Positions 43,960-53,655 of a stretch of DNA of 64,000 nt are shown here, piece after piece (the first letter of the stretch is position 1; each line of letters begins with the position of its first letter). This DNA comes from Pluralibacter gergoviae ATCC 33028 = NBRC 105706 (GTDB taxonomy: Bacteria; Pseudomonadota; Gammaproteobacteria; Enterobacterales; Enterobacteriaceae). Below the pieces are notes generated by a model. The model ran no database searches, was not told the origin of the DNA, and worked only from the letters and a program-made list of their open reading frames with translations. Where the stretch lies: NCBI RefSeq assembly GCF_001598855.1, contig NZ_BCZS01000003.1, forward strand, positions 124,001 to 188,000, written 5' to 3'. A program made the position numbers and the translations under genes.

Positions 43960-45375
43960 ATGCCTGACAACAACACATCGCCGCCGCTGATTGAAAAATA
44001 CACCATTGGTTATATTCCGCCCGAAGACCGGCACGGCAAAGTTAAAGATCTATTTACCCTGTGGTTCGGCGGAAATATCGCGCCGCTGCCGATTGTCACC
44101 GGCGCGCTCGGTGTACAGATATTTCATCTTAATCTGCTATGGGGCATTGTCGCCATCCTCGTCGGCCACCTGATTGGCGGCATACTGATGGCGCTGCATT
44201 CGGCGCAGGGCCCGCAGATGGGCATTCCGCAGATGATCCAGAGCCGCGCCCAGTTTGGATCGATAGGTTCACTGCTGGTGGTGATCATCGCCGGTATTAT
44301 GTACGTCGGCTTTTTTGCCTCCAATATTATTCTGGCGGGGAAATCGCTGCACGGCGTGGTGAACGACGTTCCGGTGTCAGCGGGAATTATTGTCGGCGCG
44401 ATTGGTTCCGGCATAATAGGGATTATTGGCTACCGCTGTATTCATATTCTCAATCGGATTGGCACCTGGGTATTAGGCATCAGTACGGTGGTTGGTTTTA
44501 TTTATATTTTAAGCCATATTCATACCGGTGATTTTTTAACCCGCGGCGAATTTAATCTCTCCGGCTGGCTGGCGACCGTGTCGCTGGCGGCGCTGTGGCA
44601 AATTGCCTTTGCGCCCTACGTCTCCGACTATTCGCGCTATCTGCCCGCCGACGTGCCGGTCGCCGCGACTTTCTGGGCAACCTATCTCGGCTCGACGCTG
44701 GGCTCCAGTCTGGCCTTTATCTTCGGCGCTGTCGCCGTACTGGCGACGCCGGTGGGCACCGATACCATGGACGCGGTAAGTCTGGCCTGCGGCGCGCTCG
44801 GGCCGTTTATGCTGCTGCTGTTCCTGCTCAGCGTCATCAGCCACAACGCGCTCAACCTCTACGGCGCGGTGCTGTCGATCATCACCCTCGTGCAGACCTT
44901 CGCCTGGCGCTGGATCCCCACCGGCAAAAGCCGCGCCGCGCTTTCGGTGGTGGTGCTGATCCTCTGCAGTATTGCCGCTATCGGCACCTCGAAGGATTTT
45001 ATCGGCCACTTCGTTGACCTGGTGCTTGCCCTGCTGGTGGTGCTTGTGCCGTGGACCGCTATCAACCTGATCGACTTCTACCTGATCCACCGGGGCAAGT
45101 ACGATATCGCCTCCATCTTTCGCGTTGACGGCGGGATCTACGGCTACTACAACCCGCACGCGCTGATCGCCTACGCGGTCGGCATCGCGGTGCAGATCCC
45201 GTTTATGAACACGCCTATCTACACCGGACACGTGTCGCACTACATTAACGGCGCCGACCTTTCATGGCTGGTGGGGATGCTGGTGACTTCACCGCTCTAC
45301 TACTGGCTGGCGAGCCGGGACAGCGCCTACCGTCGGCAGACGTCGGGCACTCTGCACGGTGCTGTACGCGAGTGA
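43960..45375 (+). CDS. NCS1 family permease, cytosine/purine (CodB-like)
   Basis: 471 residues, twelve hydrophobic helices. The NCS1 pattern is clear: WFGGNIAPLPIVTGALG in helix 1, GPQMGIPQMIQSRAQFG after helix 2, and FAPYVSDYSRYLP in the middle. Nucleobase, allantoin, hydantoin or thiamine-type substrates are possible. No codA-like deaminase follows. It ends at a GC hairpin (45383-45406). A promoter must lie in the AT-rich 43800-43950. Confidence 0.87.
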   Translation: MPDNNTSPPLIEKYTIGYIPPEDRHGKVKDLFTLWFGGNIAPLPIVTGALGVQIFHLNLLWGIVAILVGHLIGGILMALHSAQGPQMGIPQMIQSRAQFGSIGSLLVVIIAGIMYVGFFASNIILAGKSLHGVVNDVPVSAGIIVGAIGSGIIGIIGYRCIHILNRIGTWVLGISTVVGFIYILSHIHTGDFLTRGEFNLSGWLATVSLAALWQIAFAPYVSDYSRYLPADVPVAATFWATYLGSTLGSSLAFIFGAVAVLATPVGTDTMDAVSLACGALGPFMLLLFLLSVISHNALNLYGAVLSIITLVQTFAWRWIPTGKSRAALSVVVLILCSIAAIGTSKDFIGHFVDLVLALLVVLVPWTAINLIDFYLIHRGKYDIASIFRVDGGIYGYYNPHALIAYAVGIAVQIPFMNTPIYTGHVSHYINGADLSWLVGMLVTSPLYYWLASRDSAYRRQTSGTLHGAVRE

Positions 45376-45382
45376 GATATCC

Positions 45383-45406
45383 GCGCCCCGGTCTCCTCCG
45401 GGGCGC
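45383..45406 (+). terminator. Hairpin after NCS1 permease gene
   Basis: GCGCCCCGG (45383-45391), loop TCTCCT, CCGGGGCGC (45398-45406). The following CATTAGCTAATTTT is only moderately T-rich. Confidence 0.7.
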
Positions 45407-45507
45407 CATTAGCTAATTTTGTGCAGAGCAAAGCCGATTAAATCAGTTCTCCCCGGCGCATCTCCCTTCACATAATGCAGGCACGTTCATTATCAAGAGC
45501 CTGCGAT

Positions 45508-46509
45508 ATGTCATACCGAATCAGCATTCTGGATAAGAGTCCCCTGGCCAACGGCGAAACCGCCGCCCAGGCCCTGAAGCGCACGCTGAGCCTCGCGCAG
45601 CAGGCGGAGTCCTGGGGCTACCACCGCTTCTGGATTGCCGAACATCACAATAGCGACCAGCTGGCCAGCCCCTCGCCGGAGGTAGCGATCGGCTGGCTGC
45701 TGGGGCAGACCCGCCGGATCCGCATCGGCTCCGGCGGGGTGATGCTCCAGCACTACAGCCCCTACAAAGTGGCGGAGAATTTTAACCTGCTGGCGGCCCT
45801 CGCGCCGGGGCGCGTCGACCTCGGCGTCGGCAAAGCGCCGGGCGGCCTGCCGCTTTCCACCCGGGCGCTGCAGCAGGGCGTCGCCCAGCCGGAGAGGCTG
45901 ACCTTCGCCGACCGGCTGGCGCAGCTGGATAACTGGCTATCGCTGACCGAAGCCAGCAGCAGCGATACGGTGCGGGCTACCCCGATCCCGCCGCAGCGGG
46001 CGGACGGCTTTCTCCTCGGCGCCAGTCTGGAGAGCGCCGACCTGGCGGCGCAGCTCGACTGGAACTTTGTCTTTGCCGCCCATCTCAACGGCGAGAGCCG
46101 ACTGCTGGGCGAGGTCATCAGCCGCTGGCGTGAGAGGAGCCGCCGCGACGTCATGGTGGCGGTACAGGCGATTGTCGCGCCGGACGCGGCCCGGGCGGCG
46201 GCGCTGGCGGAGAAGGTGGAGGTGTGGGGCGTGGTGCTTGCCAACGGCCAGCGGGTTACCGTCGGCAGCGAGGCCCAGGCCCACGAGTTTACCCGCCAGG
46301 CCGGCAGCCCGGCGGTCGAGATCGCCCGCCGCACCTCGTCGCTGCTCTACGGTACGGCGCTGCAGGTGCGCGCCCAGCTGGACACGCTGCACCAGTACTA
46401 CGGTGTGGACGAGTTTATTATCGACACCCCGGTGGCCGACGGCGCGGCGCGGCTGACGTCGCTGCGGCTGCTGGCCCAGGCGCTCAACCGCGTGGAGGTG
46501 CCGTCATGA
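45508..46509 (+). CDS. Luciferase-like monooxygenase (MsnO8 type), first gene of S-alkyl-cysteine-type operon
   Basis: 333 residues from ATG 45508; eleven more codons in frame upstream lie over the probable promoter (CATAAT at 45471). Flavin-dependent bacterial luciferase fold: RFWIAEHHNSDQLASPSPEV, IRIGSGGVMLQHYSPYKVAENF, GRVDLGVGKAPGG. It corresponds in family and context to Bacillus YtmO (CmoO). It would use FMNH2 and oxygen to oxidise an N-acetylated sulfur amino acid; the flavin reductase must come from elsewhere. It overlaps the next gene by 4 bp. Confidence 0.85.
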   Translation: MSYRISILDKSPLANGETAAQALKRTLSLAQQAESWGYHRFWIAEHHNSDQLASPSPEVAIGWLLGQTRRIRIGSGGVMLQHYSPYKVAENFNLLAALAPGRVDLGVGKAPGGLPLSTRALQQGVAQPERLTFADRLAQLDNWLSLTEASSSDTVRATPIPPQRADGFLLGASLESADLAAQLDWNFVFAAHLNGESRLLGEVISRWRERSRRDVMVAVQAIVAPDAARAAALAEKVEVWGVVLANGQRVTVGSEAQAHEFTRQAGSPAVEIARRTSSLLYGTALQVRAQLDTLHQYYGVDEFIIDTPVADGAARLTSLRLLAQALNRVEVPS

Positions 46510-47651
46510 GCTTTGAACAGCAGCTGATTCGCTGGCGGCGCGAGCTGCACCAGAACCCGGAGCTTTCCCTGCAGGAGGTGGAGACAACCGCCCGCGTTCG
46601 CGACTGGCTGCAGAGCGCCGGCATCGCGCCGCTGCCGCTGGAGCTGAAAACCGGCGCGGTGGCGGAGGTCGGGCAGGGGGAGAGGGTTGTCGCCCTGCGC
46701 GCCGATATTGACGCGCTGCCCATTGAAGAGGCGACCGGCCTTGAGTATCGCTCGCAGAACCCCGGCGTGATGCACGCCTGCGGCCACGATATCCACACCA
46801 GCGTTATCCTCGGCGCGGCGCTGCTGCTCAAGGCCCGGGAGGCCTCGCTGCCCGGCCGGGTGCGGATCCTCTTTCAGCCCGCCGAGGAGAACTTCGGCGG
46901 TGCCAAAACGCTGATCCGCGCCGGCGCCCTTGAAGGCGTGTCGGCCATCTTCGGTATGCACAACGAGCCGGGCCTGCCGGTGGGCGAGTTCGCCACCCGC
47001 GGCGGGGCGTTCTACGCCAACGTCGATCGCTTTATTATCCGCGTGCAGGGCAAGGGCGCCCACGCCGCCCGGCCCCACGAAGGGCAGGACGCGATCCTGC
47101 TCGCCAGCCAGCTGATCGGCGCCCTGCAGGGGATCGCCAGCCGGGAGGTGAATACCCTCGACTCGGTGGTGCTGAGCGTCACCCGCATTCAGGGCGGTAA
47201 TACCTGGAACGTGCTGCCGGAGAGCGTCGAACTGGAAGGCACCCTGCGCACCCACCGCACCGACGTTCAGCAGCGGGTGAAGACCCGGCTCAGCGAAATC
47301 GCCGCCGGCTTTGCCCGCGCCTTTAACGCCGGCATCGAGGTGGTGTGGTACGCCGGGCCGACGGCGCTGGTCAACGATCCCGCCTGGGCCGACTTTGCGA
47401 CGCAGGTCGCCGACGAGGAGGGATACAAGACCTCTACCGCCGCGCTGCACCTGGGCGGCGAGGACTTTGCGGTCTATCTGCAGCAGACGCCGGGCGCCTT
47501 CGTCAGCATCGGCAGCGCCAGCGAATTTGGCCTCCACCATCCGGCTTTTAACCCCGACGAGCGGCTGATTGCGCCGGCGGCGCGCTACTTCGCCGCGCTG
47601 GCGGAAAAAGCGCTGCATACCCTCAACGGCAAGGAGAACGCGCATGGCTGA
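46506..47651 (+). CDS. M20 family amidohydrolase (N-acyl amino acid deacylase)
   Basis: 381 residues from ATG 46506, coupled by ATGA to the monooxygenase stop. Metal site motifs are present: [23 protein letters not shown] (Cys/His ligands) and [11 protein letters not shown], with the dimerisation domain about 175-290. This is the HipO/YtnL/SndB-like group that removes acyl groups from amino acids. In context it would deacetylate the N-acetylcysteine-type product. The in-frame extension to 46224 runs inside the previous gene and is discounted. Confidence 0.88.
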   Translation: MSFEQQLIRWRRELHQNPELSLQEVETTARVRDWLQSAGIAPLPLELKTGAVAEVGQGERVVALRADIDALPIEEATGLEYRSQNPGVMHACGHDIHTSVILGAALLLKAREASLPGRVRILFQPAEENFGGAKTLIRAGALEGVSAIFGMHNEPGLPVGEFATRGGAFYANVDRFIIRVQGKGAHAARPHEGQDAILLASQLIGALQGIASREVNTLDSVVLSVTRIQGGNTWNVLPESVELEGTLRTHRTDVQQRVKTRLSEIAAGFARAFNAGIEVVWYAGPTALVNDPAWADFATQVADEEGYKTSTAALHLGGEDFAVYLQQTPGAFVSIGSASEFGLHHPAFNPDERLIAPAARYFAALAEKALHTLNGKENAHG

Positions 47652-48960
47652 ACAGCGGCAGCTGAGGCTTGGCACCATTCTGCACGGCGCCTCGGGCAAT
47701 ATGTCCGCCTGGCGCCATCCGGCGGCGGTGGCCGATGCCAGCATTAATTTCGACTTTGTTAAAGAGACCGCCCGCCTGGCGGAAGCGGGGAAGCTCGACT
47801 TCCTGTTCGTCGCCGACGGGCTGTACATCAACGAGAAGTCGATTCCGCACTTTCTCAACCGCTTCGAGCCGCTGACCGTTCTGTCGGCGCTGGCGAGCGT
47901 GACGGAGCACCTGGGCCTGGTGGGCACGCTGTCAACCTCCTACAGCGAACCGTTCACCGCCGCCCGGCAGTTTGCCAGCCTCGATCACCTCAGCGGCGGC
48001 CGGGCGGGCTGGAACGTGGTGACTTCGCCGCTGGAAGGGTCGGCGAAGAACTTCTCCCGCGCCCGGCATCCCGACCACGCCCTGCGCTACCGCATTGCCG
48101 ATGAGTATCTGCGGGTGGTGAAGGGGCTGTGGGACTCGTGGGAAGCGGACGCCTTCGTGCGCGACAAGGCCAGCGGCGAGTTCTTTAATCCGGCAAAGCT
48201 GCACACCCTCGATCACCGGGGCGACTTTTTCCAGGTCGCCGGGCCGCTGAACATTGGCCGCACGCCGCAGGGGCGGCCCATTATCTTCCAGGCCGGCGCC
48301 TCCGACGACGGCAGGGCGCTGGCGGCAAGCCACGCCGACGCCATCTTTACCCATCAGGAGACGCTTGAAGAGGCGCAGGCGTTTTACCGCGACGTCAAGC
48401 GCCAGCTCGCCGCGCGGGGCAGAAGCGACGACCAGCTGCATATCTTCCAGGGCGTCAGCGTGATTGTTGGCGACAGCGAAGCGGACGCCGAGCGGCAGTA
48501 TCAGGAGACCGCCGCGCTGGTGTCGATCGACAACGCGCTCAACTATCTTGGCCGCTACTTCGAGCACCACGACTTCAGCCAGTATCCGCTGGATGCGCCT
48601 TTTCCGGATCTCGGCAGTCTGGGCGAGAACAGCTTTCGCAGCACCACCGACGCCATCAAGCGCGAGGCCCGCGAGCGCGGCCTGACTCTGCGCCAGGCGG
48701 CGCTGGAGGCGGCAAGCCCCCGGCCGCGCTTCTCCGGCACGGCTGAGCAGGTGGCGGACGGCCTGCAGCAGTGGTTTGAAGCGCGCGGCGCCGACGGCTT
48801 CATTATTCAGGGCGGTACGCCGGAGACCTTCCCGCGCTTCGTAGCGCAGGTGGTGCCGCTGCTGCAGGCGCGCGGGCTGTTTCGCCGCGACTATCCGGGG
48901 CGCACCCTGCGCGAGAGTCTGGGCCTCAGCCTGCCGGAAAATCAGTTCACACAACAATAA
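47644..48960 (+). CDS. FMN-dependent monooxygenase, NtaA/SnaA/DszA family
   Basis: 438 residues from ATG 47644, overlapping the previous stop by 8 bp; GGAGAACGCGC precedes. Family features include [55 protein letters not shown] and the C-terminal [17 protein letters not shown]. This is the group of Bacillus YtnJ (CmoJ) and of DszA, which cleave C-S or C-N bonds using FMNH2. Two different flavin monooxygenases in one operon suggest two sequential or alternative oxidations. Confidence 0.87.
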   Translation: MAEQRQLRLGTILHGASGNMSAWRHPAAVADASINFDFVKETARLAEAGKLDFLFVADGLYINEKSIPHFLNRFEPLTVLSALASVTEHLGLVGTLSTSYSEPFTAARQFASLDHLSGGRAGWNVVTSPLEGSAKNFSRARHPDHALRYRIADEYLRVVKGLWDSWEADAFVRDKASGEFFNPAKLHTLDHRGDFFQVAGPLNIGRTPQGRPIIFQAGASDDGRALAASHADAIFTHQETLEEAQAFYRDVKRQLAARGRSDDQLHIFQGVSVIVGDSEADAERQYQETAALVSIDNALNYLGRYFEHHDFSQYPLDAPFPDLGSLGENSFRSTTDAIKREARERGLTLRQAALEAASPRPRFSGTAEQVADGLQQWFEARGADGFIIQGGTPETFPRFVAQVVPLLQARGLFRRDYPGRTLRESLGLSLPENQFTQQ

Positions 48961-48974
48961 TAAGCGAGTCTGCT

Positions 48975-49907
48975 ATGCATAAACGTTCTCTGCTGCTGGC
49001 CGTCGCGCTGGCGGTTTCCGGGCTGGCGCGCGCCGAAAGCGTCACCATTAACGGCACCGGCGTCAGCCTTGAGGCCAACCAGGCGCCGATCCATACCGCC
49101 AGAAACCCGGCGGCCATCGCGAAGCTGCCCACCGGGTTTACCCCGGTGGTGCCGGGCAAATTTACCGTCGCCATTGCCGGATTGAGCCAGCCGCCGCTGA
49201 CGGTGTTTGCCGATGACAACAAAACCCTGATCGGCAGCGAGGCGGATATCGCCAGGCTGGTGGCCGACAGCCTTGGACTGACGCTCAACATTGTCCCCAC
49301 CTCGTGGGAAGACTGGCCGCTGGGCGTTGCTTCCGGCAAATATGATGCCGCGATCAGCAATATTACGGTGACTAAAGCGCGCAAGGAACGCTTCGACTTC
49401 GCCACCTACCGCAAGGATTCGCTGGGCTTCTACGTCAAAACCGGCAGCCCGATAACGCGGCTTGAGAAAGCGGAGGATATCGCCGGGCTGCGCATCATCG
49501 TTGGTTCCGGCACCAATCAGGAAGCGATCCTGCTGGCCTGGAACGCCGATAACCTCAAAAAGGGCCTGAAGCCCTTTACTCCTGTCTATACCAAAGACGA
49601 TGCCGCCCAGACCCTGGCGCTGCAGTCCGGCCGCGCCGACGCTTACTTCGGTCCTAACGTCATCGGCGCCTGGAAAGCGGCGCTCACCGGCCGCACCCGG
49701 CTGGTGGGCAGCGTGGGCGGCGGCTGGCCAAAGGCGGCGCACATCGCCGTGACCGTCAAAAAGGGCAGCGGGCTGGTTGACGCGGTGCAGGCGGCGCTCA
49801 ACGGCGCGATGAAAAGCGGCGACTACGACCGGGTGCTCAACCGGTGGGGCGAAGGCGTGGAGCGCATTGCGCAGTCGGAAATCAACCCGCCGGGGCTCGG
49901 CGACTAA
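48975..49907 (+). CDS. Amino acid ABC transporter substrate-binding protein 1 (TcyJ/K-like)
   Basis: 310 residues with signal peptide (MHKRSLLLAVALAVSGLARA, cut about residue 20). A family 3 solute-binding domain begins near residue 62 (FTVAIAGLSQPPLTVFADDN), with SWEDWPLGVASGKYDAAISNI typical of cystine/polar amino acid binders. A 40-residue segment between signal and domain (NPAAIAKLPTGFTPVVPG) is shared with the second binding protein at 52117, showing they are tandem paralogues. Confidence 0.87.
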   Translation: MHKRSLLLAVALAVSGLARAESVTINGTGVSLEANQAPIHTARNPAAIAKLPTGFTPVVPGKFTVAIAGLSQPPLTVFADDNKTLIGSEADIARLVADSLGLTLNIVPTSWEDWPLGVASGKYDAAISNITVTKARKERFDFATYRKDSLGFYVKTGSPITRLEKAEDIAGLRIIVGSGTNQEAILLAWNADNLKKGLKPFTPVYTKDDAAQTLALQSGRADAYFGPNVIGAWKAALTGRTRLVGSVGGGWPKAAHIAVTVKKGSGLVDAVQAALNGAMKSGDYDRVLNRWGEGVERIAQSEINPPGLGD

Positions 49908-49917
49908 GGAGGCCGCT

Positions 49918-50427
49918 ATGCGCGAACGCTTTCGCGACGTCTCGCCGGAGGATGCGGAGATACTGCCGATCCTCAGCGGACTGTTTACCGAGTACGCCGC
50001 CCGCTACGGGGACTACTTTTCCCGCACGGCGGAGGTTGAACAGACGGCCTGGTATCTGGCGCCGCAGGGGCTGTTTATCGTGCTGGAGCGCGACGGCAGG
50101 ATAGTCGCCACCGGCGCGTATAAGCCCTTTGATGCCGATACCGCCGAAATCAAGCGCATCTGGACCGATAAATCGCTGCGCCAGCAGGGACTGGCCGGGA
50201 AAGTGGTGGCTGAGCTTGAGCGGCGGGCGCTGCTCGCCGGCTATCGCCGGATCTACCTGACCACCGGTTTTCGCCAGCCGGAGGCGGTGCGGCTCTACCT
50301 GAGCCGGGGCTATGAGCCGCACTTCGATATTTATCGCGATCCGGAAGAGTACAGCCGCCCGCCGTTTGACGGACGGCTGCGGTTTACCAAAACGCTGGCG
50401 CAGTCGTCGCTGAGTAAAAGCGCCTGA
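49918..50427 (+). CDS. GNAT N-acetyltransferase (YtmI/SnaA-like role)
   Basis: 169 residues from ATG 49918, with AAGGAGG just before it. The acetyl-CoA loop is SLRQQGLAGKVV (about 85-96), and the late segment YLTTGFRQPEAVRLYLSRGYE is the usual GNAT end. In context it should N-acetylate the imported S-substituted cysteine before oxidation, the step known for Bacillus S-alkyl-cysteine pathways. It lies between the binding protein and permease genes, at 10 and 9 bp. Confidence 0.82.
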   Translation: MRERFRDVSPEDAEILPILSGLFTEYAARYGDYFSRTAEVEQTAWYLAPQGLFIVLERDGRIVATGAYKPFDADTAEIKRIWTDKSLRQQGLAGKVVAELERRALLAGYRRIYLTTGFRQPEAVRLYLSRGYEPHFDIYRDPEEYSRPPFDGRLRFTKTLAQSSLSKSA

Positions 50428-50436
50428 GGAGTCAAC

Positions 50437-51354
50437 ATGAGATCTGATGAAACCATTAAAGTCGTCCCTGCGCGCTATCCCTGGCGCATGGCCGGCGCCG
50501 CCGTCGCCCTGTTCGTGCTGGCGGTGGTAGCGCAGTCGGTGGCGTTCAATCCGCGCTGGGAGTGGGGCGTGTTTGCCCGCTGGTTCTTTGACCCGGTGAT
50601 CCTCGAGGGCGTGGGACAGACGCTGCTGCTGACGCTTATCGGCACGGCGCTGAGCGTGCTGCTCGGCGGCCTGCTGGCGCTGGCCCGCCTGTCGCCATCG
50701 TGGCTGCTGAGCGGTCTGGCCTGGGCCTATATCTGGCTGTTTCGCTCCCTGCCGCTGATCGTCGTACTGATCGTGCTGTACAACTTTTCCTATCTGTACG
50801 ATACGCTGTCGCTGGGCATTCCCTTTACCGGCATTCGCTGGGCGAGCTATCAGACCATCAACGTGCTGGGGCAGTTCTCCACGGCAGTGGTCGGCCTGAC
50901 GCTGGTACAGAGCGCGTACACTGCGGAGATTATTCGCGGCGGTTTTCTCGGCGTCGATCGCGGCCAGTATGAGGCCGCCGCCGCGCTGGGGCTGCCCGCG
51001 ACGCGGCGTACACTGCGCATTATTCTGCCCCAGGCGCTGCGCGCTATTCTTCCGGCCGGCTTTAATGAAATCATCAGCCTCGCCAAAGGCACGGCGATGG
51101 TTTACGTGCTGGCGATGCCGGAGCTGTTCTATACCATTCAGATGATCTACAACCGCACCCAGCAGGTGATCCCGCTGCTGATGGTGGGCGCCGCCTGGTA
51201 TCTGGTGATTACCAGCGTGCTCTCCGCCATTCAGTATCTGGTGGAGCGCGCTCTGGCGCGCAGCGAGCGCCGCTCGGCTATCGACGCCCGCCCGCGCCGC
51301 CGCGCGGCGGCATCCTCTGCACCTTCAGGACAGGAGGCTGCCCATGTCAGCTAA
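50437..51354 (+). CDS. Amino acid ABC transporter permease (HisM/TcyL-like)
   Basis: 305 residues with five or six membrane helices. The EAA loop YEAAAALGLPATRRTLRIIL is at about residues 178-197. The basic tail RRSAIDARPRRRRAA is longer than usual. Only one permease gene is present, so the channel is presumably a homodimer, unlike Bacillus TcyL-TcyM. It overlaps the ATPase gene by 11 bp. Confidence 0.9.
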   Translation: MRSDETIKVVPARYPWRMAGAAVALFVLAVVAQSVAFNPRWEWGVFARWFFDPVILEGVGQTLLLTLIGTALSVLLGGLLALARLSPSWLLSGLAWAYIWLFRSLPLIVVLIVLYNFSYLYDTLSLGIPFTGIRWASYQTINVLGQFSTAVVGLTLVQSAYTAEIIRGGFLGVDRGQYEAAAALGLPATRRTLRIILPQALRAILPAGFNEIISLAKGTAMVYVLAMPELFYTIQMIYNRTQQVIPLLMVGAAWYLVITSVLSAIQYLVERALARSERRSAIDARPRRRAAASSAPSGQEAAHVS

Positions 51355-52120
51355 CTCCGTCGGCCACATTGCCATTACCGGCGTCAGTAAATATTTTGGC
51401 CGCCACCGGGCGCTGGATAACGTCTCCCTTGAGATGGCGCCGGGCAGCGTGACGGTGATACTCGGCCCCTCCGGCTCCGGCAAATCGACGCTACTGCGGG
51501 CCATCAACCACCTGGAGCGGGTGGACGAAGGCTTTATCCAGATAGACGGGGAGTACATCGGCTACCGCCGGGAGGGCAACCGGCTGTTTGAGCTGAAGGA
51601 GCGGGCGGTGCTGCGCCAGCGGATCAATGTCGGCTACGTCTTTCAGAGTTTCAATTTGTTTCCGCACCTGACGGTGCTGGATAACCTGACGGAGGCGCCC
51701 GTCGCCCACCGGCTGTTCAGCCGCAAAGAGGCGGAGGCCCGCGCCCGTCGGCTGCTCGACCGGGTGGGCCTGCGCGACAAAGAGCACGCCTGGCCGCGGC
51801 ACCTCTCCGGCGGCCAGCAGCAGCGCATCGCCATCGCCAGGGCGCTGGCCCTCAGCCCGAAGGTGATGCTGTTTGATGAACCGACCTCGGCGCTCGATCC
51901 GGAGCTGGTGGGCGAGGTGCTGGACGTGATCAAAGATCTGGCGCGCTCGGGCACCACGCTGGTAGTGGTAACCCACGAAATCGGCTTTGCCCGCGAAGTG
52001 GCGGATCGGGTGGTGTTTATGGTGGACGGCAAAGTCGTCGAGCAGGGCAGCAGCGACAAGGTGCTTAACCACCCGCAGCATCCCCGCACCCGCCAGTTCC
52101 TGTCGAAGGTGCTGGCATGA
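51344..52120 (+). CDS. Amino acid ABC transporter ATP-binding protein (GlnQ/TcyN-like)
   Basis: 258 residues. Walker A GPSGSGKS (about 42-49), signature LSGGQQQRIAIARAL, Walker B VMLFDEPTSALDPE and switch His in VVVTHEIGFAREVADRV are all intact. A 10-residue insert after the Walker A region (GEYIGYRREGNRLFELKER) is typical of the polar amino acid group. It overlaps both flanking genes. Confidence 0.93.
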   Translation: MSANSVGHIAITGVSKYFGRHRALDNVSLEMAPGSVTVILGPSGSGKSTLLRAINHLERVDEGFIQIDGEYIGYRREGNRLFELKERAVLRQRINVGYVFQSFNLFPHLTVLDNLTEAPVAHRLFSRKEAEARARRLLDRVGLRDKEHAWPRHLSGGQQQRIAIARALALSPKVMLFDEPTSALDPELVGEVLDVIKDLARSGTTLVVVTHEIGFAREVADRVVFMVDGKVVEQGSSDKVLNHPQHPRTRQFLSKVLA

Positions 52121-53016
52121 AGCGGGGCCTGATTGCGCTACTGCTGCTGGCGGCGGGCGGCGCCTTTGCCGGGGGGAGCCTCGATCTGCGGGCCAACGAA
52201 ACGCCGCTGCCGGTTACCGCCGATCCGCAGGCCATTGCCAAAATCCCGCCCGGCTTTCGCTTCGTTGCGCCGGGTACGCTCACCGTGGCCGTCTCGGCGC
52301 TCAACTCGCCGCCGCTGGCGCTGCTGGCCAGCGACAACCGCACCCGCATCGGCAGCGACGTGGACGTGGCCCGGCTGCTGGCGGGCAGCCTCGGCCTGAA
52401 ACTGAAGCTGGTCCCCACCGCCTGGGAAGACTGGCCGCTGGGCATCGCCGCCGGGCGCTACGATGCGGCGCTGATTAACATCGCGGTGACCGAGCAGCGC
52501 AAGCAGAAGTTTGATTTTGCGACCTACCGGGTCGACTCGCTGGCCTTTAGCGTTAAGGCCGACAGCCCGATAGCGGCGATTCGCGGCCCCGCGGATCTTG
52601 CCGGCAAGCGGGTCATCGTCGGCGCGGGCACCAACCAGGAGCGGATCCTGCTCGGCTGGAATGCGATCAACGAGAAGGCGGGGCAAAAGCCGGCGCTGCC
52701 GATTTACGTGACCGACGACGCCTCCTCCAGCCTCTATATTCAGTCCGGGCGCGCCGACGTGCTGTTTGGTCCGCAGTCGGTGGCGGCTTACAAGGCGGCG
52801 CTGAACGGCGCCACGAAAGTGGTCGGGCTGGGACCGAAAAAGGCGTTTGTCGCGGTGACGACGAAAAAGGGCAACGGGCTGGCTTATGCTCTACAGTCGG
52901 CGATAAACGGCGCTATCGCCCGCGGCGAACTGGCGACAATCCTCGCCCGCTGGGGCGAGGCGGGGGAGAGCGTCGGTCAGTCTGAGGTGAATCCGCCGGG
53001 GATTACTTATCCGTGA
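52117..53016 (+). CDS. Amino acid ABC transporter substrate-binding protein 2
   Basis: 299 residues, with signal MKRGLIALLLLAAGGAFAG and a 4-bp overlap with the ATPase gene. It is a paralogue of the protein at 48975 over its full length (AWEDWPLGIAAGRYDAALINI, VIVGAGTNQERILLGWNA, SQSEVNPPG-type end). Two binding proteins sharing one permease-ATPase pair also occur in Bacillus tcyJKLMN and would widen ligand range. Last gene of the operon. Confidence 0.88.
   Translation: MKRGLIALLLLAAGGAFAGGSLDLRANETPLPVTADPQAIAKIPPGFRFVAPGTLTVAVSALNSPPLALLASDNRTRIGSDVDVARLLAGSLGLKLKLVPTAWEDWPLGIAAGRYDAALINIAVTEQRKQKFDFATYRVDSLAFSVKADSPIAAIRGPADLAGKRVIVGAGTNQERILLGWNAINEKAGQKPALPIYVTDDASSSLYIQSGRADVLFGPQSVAAYKAALNGATKVVGLGPKKAFVAVTTKKGNGLAYALQSAINGAIARGELATILARWGEAGESVGQSEVNPPGITYP
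52999..53016. repeat. Left copy of 18-base direct repeat flanking AT-rich island
   Basis: GGGATTACTTATCCGTGA forms the last codons of the binding protein gene. It differs by one base from 54764-54781. Both copies are preceded by TCCGCCGG. Confidence 0.6.
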
Positions 53017-53206
53017 GGGGACGGTGTATCCGGCGCCGTGCCGGTATGAGATTATCCCTTAAGGTCAGGGGATACTTTTACTGGGAAAAGTCCGCAGGTG
53101 ATAAAATTGAGGGCAATGTCTCCCCGGGAATAAAATGCGGTGCATTGTTCCTGTAGCTTGAATAATTGCGGAATATGACGATGCTTTTGCGCCGGGCATC
53201 TCGATA

Positions 53207-53653
53207 CTACCTTTTTTTAGTAAACATATTGTCTTCTGAAAGAATATAAGCATCATCTGTTAAAATGCTTACTTCTCCATTTTTATTTTTCTTGACTTCC
53301 ATGAGCTTGTTTTTTTCAATGCATCGAGCTTCGGACTTTATCTGGTTGAAACACAGCAGATCTTCTTTTCCTTCAGGTTTGTAATTATTATCAAAAGCCC
53401 AAAAGCTGATGTGAAACACCCCATTCTTTGAAGGCGCTGGTACGTTGTAATGCTCTTTTAGCATGGAGTCGTTTTCTTGCCACCACTTTATTTTGGCGCG
53501 ATCCGTTAGTGGGAAATTCTTAACGAGAACATCCGCGTAACTTCCATCAAGATAGACTGCGATTACTTTTACCGGTGTCAGGAGTTTGAAAACAATAAAG
53601 CAGATGAATAATGTAAAAAAAACAAGGGGAATCTTGATTCTGTTCTTGCACAA
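53207..53653 (-). CDS. DUF943 family protein, T6SS-associated, possible immunity protein
   Basis: 148 residues. One N-terminal membrane helix (IPLVFFTLFICFIVFKLL, 8-25) then a soluble domain with the DUF943 pattern VIAVYLDGSYADVLVKNFPLTDRAKI and KWWQENDSMLKEHYNVP, and a Cys pair (LLCFNQ, ARCIEK). DUF943 genes are common as small multi-copy genes beside VgrG and effector genes in Klebsiella and Enterobacter. It begins 2 bp after the DUF3289 stop. GC content is much lower than in the flanking chromosome. Confidence 0.8.
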   Translation of the reverse strand: MCKNRIKIPLVFFTLFICFIVFKLLTPVKVIAVYLDGSYADVLVKNFPLTDRAKIKWWQENDSMLKEHYNVPAPSKNGVFHISFWAFDNNYKPEGKEDLLCFNQIKSEARCIEKNKLMEVKKNKNGEVSILTDDAYILSEDNMFTKKR

Positions 53654-53655
53654 AA

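Noticed and set aside
46224-46505. N-terminal extension of the M20 amidohydrolase
   Set aside because: It lies wholly inside the preceding monooxygenase gene in another frame; the ATGA overlap start at 46506 gives the usual family length.
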